This document shows positions 1 through 11,300 of a DNA stretch of 64,000 bases, one piece after another. The translations under genes were made by a program, and so were the position numbers. This DNA is from Isoetes taiwanensis (taxonomy: Eukaryota; Streptophyta; Lycopodiopsida; Isoetales; Isoetaceae), in the NCBI GenBank assembly GCA_021234155.1, contig JAJEKV010000027.1, positions 15,844,891 through 15,908,890 of the forward strand, in the 5' to 3' direction. The notes under the pieces are model-generated. The model was not told the origin of the DNA. It was given only the letters and a program-made list of their open reading frames with translations, and made no database searches. Each line of letters begins with the position of its first letter. Within the stretch, counting starts at the first letter, position 1.

Positions 1-887
1 TGCCATGCTTGTTTTGAGCTCCACAAGTTGTTTGGTCACCTCTGCTAGAGCTTCAGTCACCTTTGTCAAATCTGCTTTAACTTCTAAAATTTGAGAGTCA
101 CCGCTTCATCTTTGGCCTTTTTCTTCTCTTTGTGCACAAAGATAGATGGGGACGAAATGGTGAGGTTCATAAGGGCCATCAATGGCATCAAGGTAGAAGG
201 GATCATGATGAAAGCCATTGTGTTTTTCTGGTAGGATAGAAAGCATCTTGGTCAACTCAGTTGTTTTGGCAAAGACCTTGTAAATGGAATCAAAACCTTC
301 AGCAGCTTGAATCTTGATAAGTTTTCTTTGAATTTCTGGTCTAGAAGATAGGCCCTTAATAAAAGAGGACACCAAAAAAAGCGTGGGGATGGTGACTTGG
401 CATTTCTGGCACCTATTCATGAAGATGCTGAACCTCTCCTTGTATTGACTAACACTTTCACCTGCATAAATAGAGAAATTTTGCAATTCATTAACAAGAT
501 CCTTGGGAGCAGCAAGTTTTCCAAACCTGTCTAAAAACTTGGTGACAAGGTCATCCCAGGAGGTGGTTCCCATAAGTTTCTCATAAGTCAGCCAAGCACC
601 AGCTTCACTCTCCTCTTTAAAACACTTCTCAAACTGTGAAAACTTACACCCTTTTTAAAACTATAATCCCTGTAGTAATCTTCAAAAGTTCTCAAAAAAG
701 TATTAGCACTCATGCTGGAATCAAAAGTAGGCAATGGAATAGGAACATTCAACTCAAACTGATAAGGCATGCTCTGGAGTAATCCAATTGAAAAACTTGG
801 GGGGAGAGACCTATCTCTGCAGTGTTCTGATGCTTCCTGATCTTCTAGTGGTTCTTGTTCTGCTGGAAATTTCTGTTTTGGAGCCAT
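1..887 (-). pseudogene. Retrotransposon gag-like protein, frameshifted
   Basis: Gag of an LTR retrotransposon, the structural protein of the cytoplasmic particle. Reading starts at the ATG at 887 (MAPKQKFPAEQEP). The first ORF runs to 588. A second frame covers 573-106 and carries the conserved capsid-like stretch around TSWDDLVTKFLDRFG and ESVSQYKERF. The frames join if one base is gained or lost near 651-656, at a T5 run. A further shift near 110-125 reopens a frame to position 1, rich in Lys, Glu and Val and likely coiled coil (VTEALAEVTKQLVELK). The W..L...F..RFG and Y...F pattern is typical of the Retrotrans_gag family. No zinc knuckle lies inside the window. Frameshifts sit at homopolymers, so they may be sequencing errors. 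Confidence 0.65.
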
Positions 888-1128
888 GAGTTCTCGAGAT
901 CCAGGTAGGATCTCGGTAGGACCTCCAAGATGTTGACCCTCAACCTGGCTTCAAAGGTGAACCACAATGAGCCAACTTGAGTTGGGACCCAAGTTGGGGT
1001 TAGGACCTCCAGATCACTTAAGGTGATCAGTCTGAGGTGTATAGCCCTCTCCTGGTGCCGTTTGTTGGCTTCGGTCACGCGGTTTCGAAAGGTGGGTGCT
1101 GTACTTTAATGGAAGCTTAGGAGGATAT
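1..1128 (-). mobile_element. LTR-retrotransposon fragment (leader and gag region)
   Basis: A retrotransposon piece read on the minus strand. It holds a gag-like ORF (see the next entry) preceded by about 240 bp of non-coding leader (888-1128). Its right edge is where homology to the tandem array begins, at about 1129. The pol part would lie beyond the left window edge. I found no LTR terminus or primer-binding site I would trust in the leader. It is separate from the LTR element at 20000-23395, since the coding sequences do not match. Confidence 0.6.
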
Positions 1129-1207
1129 TATACACAACGTAATAGAGATATAATGAAACATAATGCATATACTATAAATTATCATACCATGGAAAATTAA
1201 TATTACC

Positions 1208-2784
1208 TCAAGTGTCATACTTAAGATTCTGTGCAGTGTTGCCAATATCCATGTATCCATCAACTTTGTTCCCTTTAGTTACAGAATGTCCTACATTTCC
1301 AGGAGTCGCCAGACCCTCAACGGTGTTGCTGTTTGAATTCTCCATTTGACTAGTATCTGGAAGCAAAGTTATCCTTGGTGGCGCATTGATCGTAATACTT
1401 GAATTACCAGATCTGGAAGTTTTGCTTTGTCGAGACATCTTGTTGCTGCTGGTAATGCGATTGCGCGGCAAATGCCCCTTCGAGAAAAGTCAATGGGTTT
1501 GGCAGTTTTCTCACAAATGTCGGTCATGGTACCTTTGGGATATTCAATCTTCAAGTCCGCAAAGGGATCACATGACATTTTTAGCGTCATACCAATAAGC
1601 ATATTTCGACTTGAGATATGCCACAAATGCAACAACAAAGATCATTAAGAGATGTCTTCACAAGTTCACGAAAGCCACCATTTGTCCCGCAATGGACATG
1701 TTAGGGAAAAACAGAGCTTAAGTTATTAAGCATATACCATACCGCTGGTCAAACCAGATCATGCTTTCATTACACTCGTTTGTTTGCTTGTTTTTGCCTT
1801 TACTTTTATCTTCACAAATACATTTAAAATATGGGCACATTGTCCTCCACAAACGTTTGGATATAGAAGTCATCCCTATGTATATTGCCATAAGCCATAT
1901 GGCCCTTACCGGGCTATGATCATAAAGTCACTCTTAAATTGCATTTTTGTCAAAGAACCTAGTGTTCCGCGATAAAGCTTAATTCTGTCCTTTTCATCCT
2001 CTCGCATTACGAATCTTTGCTGCCTTAGCATCATGTATCTTTTCTTTAGTAAGTCCGTAGAGGATCATCCAAGCATCTTCACTAATGGGAGCAAGAGCTC
2101 CAAAGTTTTTGGTTCTCCATAAAGCCCTGGTTACACAAGAGTCCGTGGCTTTCAACTAGCCTATGAGGTATGATAGGAAATTTTAGGCAATTCTTTAGAT
2201 TGAACTTGAACTCAATATCCATACCATTCTTTGCTAGAGAGGTATTGGGCTGTAGTACAGCCTTGTCCTCCTCGTTAGGATGTCAGCCCCAAAAAGGTCA
2301 TCATCGGTGAGTGCATTTTTGGTATGTAACTTCGAGGCCTGTCCATGCGAGCCAGTTCACCATCATTCGCATGTGTATTCTTAATGTCGTTGGCATCTTC
2401 TAGTGCAAGAAATGCCCATCACAAAATCACTTGTGCATTTATCTTCAATTTTGGTCCAATTAAAGATTTTTTCCGGCAGTCCTTCATAGATACAAGTGAT
2501 AAACGGTAGCACATCTTCCTCCTTATCGAAAAGCTTGTTAATCTTTGGTAGCAAAAGTAGCCACTCACTCGAAACCAAGGTGAGTTACAGCTGAAAAACT
2601 GCGGAGTTCTAATGGCCTCTTTTTCAAGAATGATTTCGTGCACCTTCAAATTTTTGATGCAACATAATATGGTCCGAACAAAGAATATTTGGGCATTCTA
2701 TCCTCGTTCTTGTCATATCCAATAGCTCATTTCGGCATTCCATGTAGGAGGAATAATTTCAAAATCTTCATCATCTAGAGCATC
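1208..2784 (-). pseudogene. ORF1 exon 2, left array unit, frameshifted
   Basis: Leftmost copy of the ORF1 main exon, equivalent to 8378-9943. It carries many small differences from the middle copy, and the frame is broken repeatedly, leaving open pieces only at 1208-1471, 1369-1638, 2381-2578 and 2419-2649. Its acceptor-equivalent reads GCGG where the other copies read GCAG, so splicing from exon 1 would also be affected. The RT that should follow to the left is absent because the array ends at 1129. Many changes are CAG or CTG altered by an indel, so a technical cause is possible. Confidence 0.75.
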
Positions 2785-2905
2785 CCGCAATATATAATGT
2801 AAAAGTGAATTCCCAATATTAAGTAAGAAAAGTCATCATATGGACTATGTCAACGACCATTAACGACATTTGTATACCACGTAGCAGCTTAGGAAAATAG
2901 AAGCG

Positions 2906-3351
2906 CTCAAGCAAGTAGACCATGGGCCAAGGATATCACTGGATATATCAGTGAGATGAAGTATCTAAAAAAAACCCGGCCTGAACTAGCTTACGCTAGA
3001 CCAGACATATGCCTCGGTCAATCCCTTGGCATTATTATCATCCTATTACTAAGCAGAGCAAACTTAGCATAGTATCTTGTACCAGGTACTTTCAACCTTC
3101 CATTTTAAAATAGTGGAGAATAGACAAGCTCAAGCAATTAGAATATGGGTCAAAGATAGCACTGGATATATCAGTGAAATGAAGTATCTAAAAAAAACCC
3201 GGCCTGAACTAGCTTACGCTAGACCAGACATATGCCTCGGTCAATCCCTTGGCATTATTATCACTCTATTACTAAGCTGAGCCAACTTAGAATAGTATCT
3301 TCTACCCAATAAACTTAACCATACATTTTACTATTGTATCAATGAAGCATT
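2906..3351. repeat. 223-bp direct duplication in the array intron (left unit)
   Basis: Two tandem copies, 2906-3128 and 3129-3351, share a core that includes an A8 tract, CCCGG and the small hairpin CTAGC-TTAC-GCTAG. They diverge at several positions (for example TCATCCTATT against TCACTCTATT). The pair recurs in the middle unit at about 10065-10510. The right unit keeps a single copy (17238-17460) whose left half matches copy 1 and right half copy 2. Confidence 0.9.
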
Positions 3352-5092
3352 TGTATGTACTATAGAAATACCTAAAGAATCTTACTTATTCCAATTTAAT
3401 CATTTCTGTGTCAATCCGAATCATCATAGAAGCTTGAGATCATTTTAATAATGGTCATAGAATAGATTTCAGAATTTACTTATATCATATTGTATTTGCC
3501 CAGCACTATTCAAATTTATACTGGATAGATCCTATGTCTTTACAATCTTGCATTGCAAGCAGCAAATGCGAAGCCCTAATGATTATATTATTGTCTGATT
3601 AGGTGGAAAATAAGTAACCTCTGGTTCACTTAGTTCTTCCAATGTTAGAATATGAACATTCATTTTGATTATTTTGCAAATAATAAAGACATAAATGGAG
3701 TTATAACCTATGCCCCACTTGTTATTAGTCATAACAATTGCCAAATAGAAAAAGATAACAGTAAGACACTTGCCAGCAATAACATTTAAAGGACAAATAA
3801 CTTATGTATTCTGAAATATCGCTCAACACCAAAGACTTAAACATCCAAGTGAGAAAATGTATCTTTCAGACTGAATATGTATGCCGCACATTATGAACAA
3901 GATCATTCTAGTACTATGTATTATAGATCTCAGACTACTTTTCAAGGTAAAACATAACCTAAATAAGACATTCATAAGAATGCATCCAGTATTGCTCCTA
4001 TATGAGCTATGGAAGACGAAAAAAAGGAAAGAACATAAAAAGAACTTGTATCACCAGTCTTTTATTATCGATATAGTGCCAGCAAACTGCATCATTTTAC
4101 TTCTATAGTTTTCAGCAATACTTAGTCCAGTTCCCCATGATCCTTCCAGCCAGATCCAACATCAAAAGCAAAAGACACAATGGGAAGAAAATCCCGTACC
4201 TGCAGCCAACCAGTACCCTGTTAGCATTATTATGGTATCAGGGCAAGGGCCAAAAGGTACTTTGGGATTTTCAGTTTATAACTGATCACCCATTGTCCCT
4301 CTTGCCCTTTTTGTCAGATTTAGTTAAAAGAAATCAATAGGAGAACATTCATACTGCAGTATGCATTTAATGTTAAAATTTTAGCCCGTCAAACTACTTT
4401 ATCAGTGCAGCAAGCAAATTGGTGGATTAACAAATCCAAATGTACAAGGGCCTGGCATGTCAATCTGCCATATTTATTTCAGTCCCATATAACAAGAGAA
4501 TGATATCACAGCTTTATGTATGTGTTACTGTGTTGTCCAGCAAATAGGTACCCGCATCTGCTCATTAATATAGAATATAGTTCTTACAGTCACATATGAA
4601 TGATTAAGCCCAAAACAGTACTTGATCTGTTAGATTTCAAACCTAGCAGCTCATAATCATATATTTTTGAGTCTACAAATGTATAATCATCCAATATGGT
4701 TAGACTAATGCATAAATTATGTCAGTCCATAGCAGAGCACAAATTTGTGCGCAGTTAGATCTATTAGTAATAGAATCTGTGGTCATATATGCAACCATGC
4801 AACCATGTTTCTTCATAGATAGACACTACTAAGTTTCTAGATTTATTTAGGGCCATCCCTATGAGCAACTTTGGCTAAACGCTGCTCTATTTTCCAGCAA
4901 TTTATTACTGTAATCTATGAGAATAGACTGTCACACCTATATTCTTTCCTTTGTATTCAGATATACTACTATGCAAACTATCTCTAAGATATTTACCCAT
5001 ATATGGGTAGTGCATAAATATTCTGAAAACTTAAGATATCTAACAGATTATAATTTACAGAATAGAATGTAATAAATTAAGCTCTCAAGAAT

Positions 5093-5272
5093 CTGATTTT
5101 CGTCTAGATCAGAGTCATTCTCTTGCGTTTCCTTAACATTTTGTGCAGTGAGATATCCCTCTTGGCGTCTGCCTCCAAATGCTTTTTGCATTCTCTGGTT
5201 GCCCTGGTTGCCGTCTCTAGCATTGTAATTTCGTTTTTGGCTAAAGCCTCCTCTAGAGACTTTGGAATCCAT
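5093..5272 (-). CDS. ORF1 exon 1 (RGG/Q/N-rich), left unit
   Basis: Short N-terminal exon starting at the ATG at 5272 (MDSKVSRGGFSQKRNYN). It is rich in Arg, Gly, Asn and Gln with an acidic end (NDSDLDENQ), resembling an RGG-type RNA-binding tail. In this copy the bases after the last codon read CAG|ATTCTT, where the middle and right units read CAG|GTTCTT, so the expected GT splice donor is lost here. A longer overlapping frame begins at 5373 (MGYGSNSVETSGSEEE). Which frame is used depends on a T5 or T6 run (see the middle unit). Confidence 0.45.
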
Positions 5273-6028
5273 GATTCAGCAGAATAGCGATCAAAATCGT
5301 GCTTCAATATAGCCAGATTCAGCGTCTCCTCCTCCGATCCAGAAGTTTCTACACTATTTGAACCGTAGCCCATATTTTGGGTTCGGTTTTCACAATATAG
5401 ATTTTGTGAATATCCCTAAGATATGCTCAGGTTAAGATCTGACAAGATCCGCCCATCCTCGAGCCGCCTCCATTGTATACGAAACCTAGCCATCAATTCC
5501 GGCTGCCCTTGCTCTTGATTTTTTAGGGTAATATTTTACCTTAACATGCAAAATACCCATTTTCCAATAAATTCCATAGTTAGTAATCCAAAGGCATGGT
5601 AGATGTAAGATTTTCTCTTATTAATTCTTTATCCTATGGTATGGATAAACTTACGGTAAATATCAGGGGCTAGCCACGCCACAGTGGCTCTGTAGTTAAT
5701 CACTAGAATAATTAGGTGGGCCAAAATCTTGCACCTTTCTAATTTATCTTATAGAGACTTCTTTTACATATACTCAATTAAAGAAGATTTTTATCGAAAG
5801 AAGACAATGCTTACATGATATAGTGTACATTCTCCAATGGAAAATATGCGATAACTTAATAAAAAAAACCCTACCACCTACCGTGGAATGTGGGCAGAGC
5901 ACTATAAATCTATCAAACTATGAGCATGGGGAGGGCAGACCCCACTGTCATAGTAGAGGTCATGCCACATCCCATACAGATTTAGCAAATAAAGAGAAAA
6001 TCAATTGCAGTACTCAATCATACCTCAA

Positions 6029-8113
6029 TCAGTTTGGCTTTAGGAACTGCAGCAAAACTTCACTGTCATATTGTAGTCCAGGAAATTTATTGCGCTGCAC
6101 ATACTTGTATACTCCTGTCCTTAATCCTTTTTTGTCAAAGCCATTGTTGACAAAGTTAAGAATCAACTGTTTAATGTCATTTCCAGCTGCTCTTGGACAT
6201 GAATTAACATACATGTAGGGCAATATTTGTGAAATGATAACATTCCGAGCCTGATAGTAAGGTCGACAGCTGCTAGCGTGTACAAATTTGAGAACATTGA
6301 ATGGTAATACATCCCTTTTGTCAAATCTGGTTGTCTGATATATGCCATTAGCCCTACTCATGACTTCAATAGTCATATTTAGAAAATTTCCTTTGTACCC
6401 ATATGCATCAGCAGGAGTATCCTTGAGAGCAATAATCGTCTCTTCTTTGATTCCTAGATACTCAAGATCATAAATTTGTATGTCATTTTGGTTACTTTGG
6501 AATGCACATCCAAGAAACTTCTTAATAATTGGGCAGTTTATAGCCAGGAGATCATCCATATACCTAAATGCTGATTTAAACATTTCGACTTCTTTATATC
6601 TGCCCTGTTCAGCTAAGGTTCTAATAAATTTAGACTCGAACCACGCTAAATACAGGTTGCACCAGCAGGGGCTGCATGCAAAACCCATAGGTATGCCGCA
6701 GGTTTGGACCCATGTATTTGATCCCATCATTATGTAGCAATTAGTGAGTAACCAGATGTTAGCTCTTATACATGAATCTCTGCTCATTAGTGTCCAGCAC
6801 TGGCCCTTCGGATCAATTTTGAGCCATTTGGCAGTATATTGCCCATCCCCTGTTTTCTTTAACCATAACTTGTTGTTATGATGTCTTTTAATCATATAAT
6901 CCCAGGCAGAGTTTATAACCTGGGTAATAACATGGCATATACCAGAATCCCCATTTAGTGGTATGCTTTCATAACATTTTGTTATGTCTGCAACAAATAA
7001 ATCTGTAATTTTAGCTGGGAGGTTAAGAACCACATCATAGATAGAGCCTACCATCCAATTAGGATTTATCTTGCCTGGAAACAAGTTACAGAATTTTTCA
7101 CATGAGTTACGAGCTATATCAGGCCATATTTCTATAATACTGTTTAGTATTTCAGTAAGAACCTTTGAGAATTCTGAATAAATAGTGCCGTGCGCATTGG
7201 TGATCCAACGATAATCTCTTTTATGGGCCTTATATATCCCAAGTAGGTATGGCAGTCTTTCATTATCATTATCAGTACACAATATGATCTGCTGCATCTC
7301 ATTCTTTATCTTCCATATGACTGCGATTTGGTCTATTTCCACAGCCCTAAAATCATTGCTATTAAGCCTATCATGTGCAAGCTTCCTTATGTGCCTGGGA
7401 CATATAAATGCCGGGTTGTTGGTGGCCTTGTCCACACCAGCAACATATAGATATTTGCATAGCCAATCAATGCTCTTGGTCACCTGTAAATCATTTAAAG
7501 GGAATTTTCTGGTGTTGTCCTTACTGAAGGCATTTCTTAACTGTTTGGATGCGTTGTCAAAAACCAACCTCTTAACTGCATCTTTGTCTATATCTGCAAT
7601 GTGGGGATACTCAAACCTATGCAGTTCAAATATATTATCGATAGTAGAGGATATTTCCTGCTTGAATTCTTTCCACACTAGACTTTTGTCTGGAATGTGG
7701 TTCAACCCTTGTTTCAACATGTTTCTCAGATGTTTGTTCTGCACTACCCTTAGGTCTGTGGTACGAATGTGTCCTATTTCTGGGTCTATGAATTTACTAA
7801 GCTGAGGGATGGAGCATGGGCATACATCCTCGTTTTCTTGAGCAAAGATATAGAATGGTTTGTAACACAAGTCCCTCATGTTCTCTGTGTACCTCCAAGA
7901 GAACATAATATCAGCCATAATATTTTCCCCGATGCCACCAAATACATCTGTCATGGCAGCATGGAGTATCTTAGGTAGGCAAATTTTATCTAGAATCTTA
8001 GATAGAAAGGTGCAATGTACTATCCTTAACTTTTTCTTAGCAGTACTATCTCTCAGATGTGATCTGCCTAAAGAATCCCTCCATATACACTTGATATTCT
8101 GCATTACATACAT
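6029..8113 (-). CDS. Reverse transcriptase, 694 aa, intact (left RT copy)
   Basis: RNA-dependent DNA polymerase of the array unit; this is the intact copy. Visible blocks: residues 222-240 (YLYVAGVDKATNNPAFICP); a fingers block 288-325 (LPYLLGIYKAHKRDYRW); palm motif A near 372-386 (LFVADITKCYESIPL); motif B near 472-490 (CGIPMGFACSPCWCNLYLA); motif C YMDD at 518-521; and a post-palm block FLNMTIEV...TTRFDKRDVLPF at 577-605. Catalytic aspartates are present. The HK block, the IPMG motif and the FL.M...FDKR block are, from memory, like Penelope-related RTs and a family of RT proteins seen in animal genomes, but I cannot place it firmly. I see no GIY-YIG, AP endonuclease, RNase H or integrase. 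The start could be either Met at 8113 or 8104. ORF1 lies 265 bp upstream on the same strand. Confidence 0.88.
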   Translation of the reverse strand: MYVMQNIKCIWRDSLGRSHLRDSTAKKKLRIVHCTFLSKILDKICLPKILHAAMTDVFGGIGENIMADIMFSWRYTENMRDLCYKPFYIFAQENEDVCPCSIPQLSKFIDPEIGHIRTTDLRVVQNKHLRNMLKQGLNHIPDKSLVWKEFKQEISSTIDNIFELHRFEYPHIADIDKDAVKRLVFDNASKQLRNAFSKDNTRKFPLNDLQVTKSIDWLCKYLYVAGVDKATNNPAFICPRHIRKLAHDRLNSNDFRAVEIDQIAVIWKIKNEMQQIILCTDNDNERLPYLLGIYKAHKRDYRWITNAHGTIYSEFSKVLTEILNSIIEIWPDIARNSCEKFCNLFPGKINPNWMVGSIYDVVLNLPAKITDLFVADITKCYESIPLNGDSGICHVITQVINSAWDYMIKRHHNNKLWLKKTGDGQYTAKWLKIDPKGQCWTLMSRDSCIRANIWLLTNCYIMMGSNTWVQTCGIPMGFACSPCWCNLYLAWFESKFIRTLAEQGRYKEVEMFKSAFRYMDDLLAINCPIIKKFLGCAFQSNQNDIQIYDLEYLGIKEETIIALKDTPADAYGYKGNFLNMTIEVMSRANGIYQTTRFDKRDVLPFNVLKFVHASSCRPYYQARNVIISQILPYMYVNSCPRAAGNDIKQLILNFVNNGFDKKGLRTGVYKYVQRNKFPGLQYDSEVLLQFLKPN

Positions 8114-8377
8114 GGGTAAGTAATTATTGTTAGTGTATGATACAGACTATTATATCAGAACTAAGCTTTTGGTATCCCAATGGCCTTAATGGGGTGTTCA
8201 GGTCTCTGAATATGGAGCCAAGTGGCATTCATGATTTCATATCTAATGAAACCATAATAATCTTAAAATTTGTCCATTTGGACATTTTTCAAAACATAAG
8301 CACACAACGTAATAGAGATATGCTGAAACATAATGCATATACTATAAATTATCATACCATGGAAAATTAATATTACC

Positions 8378-11300
8378 TCAAGTGTCATACTTAAGATTCT
8401 GTGCAGTGTTGCCAATATCCATGTATCCATCAACTTTGTTCCCTTTAGTTACAGAATGTCCTACATTTCCAGGAGTCGCCAGACCCTCAACGGTGTTGCT
8501 GTTTGAATTCTCCATTTGACTAGTATCTGGAAGCAAAGTTATCCTTGGTGGCGCATTGATCGTAATACTTGAATTACCAGATCTGGAAGTTTTGCTTTGT
8601 CGAGACATCTTGTTGCTGCTGGTACTGATTGCAGCAAATGCCCCTTTCAGAAAGTCAATGGGTTTGACAGTTTTCTCACAAATGTCGGTCATGGTACCTT
8701 TGGGATATTCAATCTTCAAGTCTGCAAAGGGATCACATGACATTTTTAGCGTCATACCAATAAGCATATTTCGGACTTCGAGATATGCCACAAATGCAAC
8801 AACAGCATCATTAAGAGATGTCTTCAGCAAGTTCCTGAAAGCCACCATTTGTCCCGCAATGGACATGTTAGGGAAAACAGAGCTTAAGTTATTAAGCATA
8901 TACCATACCGCCTGGTCAAACCAGATCATGCTTTCATTACACTCGTTTGCTTGCTTGTTTTTGCCTTTACTTTTATCTTCACAAATACATTTAAAATATG
9001 GGCACATTGTCCTCCACAAACGTTTCAGATAGAAGTCATCCCTATGTATATTGCCATAAGCCATATGGCCCTTCTGGGCTATGATCATAAAGTCACTCTT
9101 CGTGCATTTTTTGTCAAAGAACCTAGTGTTCACAGTAAGCTTAATTCTGGTCCTTTTCATCCTCTGCATTCTGAATGCTGCTGCCTTAGCATCATGTATC
9201 TTTTCTTTAGTAAGTCCGCCGAGGATCATCCAAGCATCTTCACTAATGGGAGCAAGAGCTCCAAAGTTTTTGGTTCTCCATAAAGCCTGGTTACACAAGA
9301 GTCCGTGGCTTTCAACTAGCCTATGAGGTATGATAGGAAATTTTAGGCAATTCTTTAGATTGAACTTGAACTCAATATCCATACCATTGCTGCTTAGAGA
9401 GGTATTGGGCTGTAGTACAGCCTTGTCCTCCTCAGTTAGGATGTCAGCCCCAAAAAGGTCATCATCAGTGAGTGCATTTTTGGTATGTAACTCAGGCCTG
9501 TCCATGCGAGCCAGTTCACCATCATTCGCATGTGTATTCTTAATGTCGTTGGCATCTTCTAGTGCAGTAATGCCCATCACAAAATCACTTGTGCATTTAT
9601 CTTCAATTTTGGTCCAATTAAAGATTTTTTCTGGCAGTCCTTCATAGATACAAGTGATAAACGGTAGCACATCTTCCTCCTTATCAGAAAGCTTGTTAAT
9701 CTTTGGTAGCAAAAGTAGCCACTCACTGAAACCAAGGTGAGTTACAGCAGAAAACTGTTCTGGAGTTCTAATGGCCTCTTTTTCAAGAATGATTTCGTGC
9801 ACCTTCAAATTTTTGATGCAACATAATATGGTCTGAACAGCAATATTTGGGCATTCTATCCTGTTCTTGTCATATCCAATAGCGCTCAGCTCAGCATTCC
9901 ATGTAGGAGGAATAATTTCAAAATCTTCATCATCTAGAGCATCCTGCAATATATAATGTAAAAGTGAATTCCCAATATTAAGTAAGAAAAGTCATCATAT
10001 GGACTATGTCAACAGCCATTAACGACATTTGTATACCACGTAGCAGCTTAGGAAAATAGAAGCGCTCAAGCAAGTAGACCATGGGCCAAGGATATCACTG
10101 GATATATCAGTGAGATGAAGTATCTAAAAAAAACCCGGCCTGAACTAGCTTACGCTAGACCAGACATATGCCTCGGTCAATCCCTTGGCATTATTATCAT
10201 CCTATTACTAAGCAGAGCAAACTTAGCATAGTATCTTGTACCAGGTACTTTCAACCTTCCATTTTAAAATAGTGGAGAATAGACAAGCTCAAGCAATTAG
10301 AATATGGGTCAAAGATAGCACTGGATATATCAGTGAAATGAAGTATCTAAAAAAAACCCGGCCTGAACTAGCTTACGCTAGACCAGACATATGCCTCGGT
10401 CAATCCCTTGGCATTATTATCACTCTATTACTAAGCTGAGCCAACTTAGAATAGTATCTTCTACCCAATAAACTTAACCATACATTTTACTATTGTATCA
10501 ATGAAGCATTTGTATGTACTATAGAAATACCTAAAGAATCTTACTTATTCCAATTTAATCATTTCTGTGTCAATCCGAATCATCATAGAAGCTTGAGATC
10601 ATTTTAATAATGGTCATAGAATAGATTTCAGAATTTACTTATATCATATTGTATTTGCCCAGCACTATTCAAATTTATACTGGATAGATCCTATGTCTTT
10701 ACAATCTTGCATTGCAAGCAGCAAATGCGAAGCCCTAATGATTATATTATTGTCTGATTAGGTGGAAAATAAGTAACCTCTGGTTCACTTAGTTCTTCCA
10801 ATGTTAGAATATGAACATTCATTTTGATTATTTTGCAAATAATAAAGACATAAATGGAGTTATAACCTATGCCCCACTTGTTATTAGTCATAACAATTGC
10901 CAAATAGAAAAAGATAACAGTAAGACACTTGCCAGCAATAACATTTAAAGGACAAATAACTTATGTATTCTGAAATATGCGCTCAACACCAGCACTTAAA
11001 CATCCAAGTGAGAAAATGTATCTTTCAGACTGAATATGTATGCCGCACATTATGAACAAGATCATTCTAGTACTATGTATTATAGATCTCAGACTACTTT
11101 TCAAGGTAAAACATAACCTAAATAAGACATTCATAAGAATGCATCCAGTATTGCTCCTATATGAGCTATGGAAGACGAAAAAAAGGAAAGAACATAAAAA
11201 GAACTTGTATCACCAGTCTTTTATTATCGATATAGTGCCAGCAAACTGCATCATTTTACTTCTATAGTTTTCAGCAATACTTAGTCCAGTTCCCCATGAT

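Noticed and set aside
3881-4108. 75-codon plus-strand frame identical in all three array units (also 11040 and 17994)
   Set aside because: Lies in the intron on the non-coding strand with AT-driven Lys/Ile/Leu composition; identity reflects array homogeneity, not selection.
7284-7805. 173-codon frame antisense to the RT ORF
   Set aside because: Shadow of the RT coding sequence; composition is the mirror of the RT frame.
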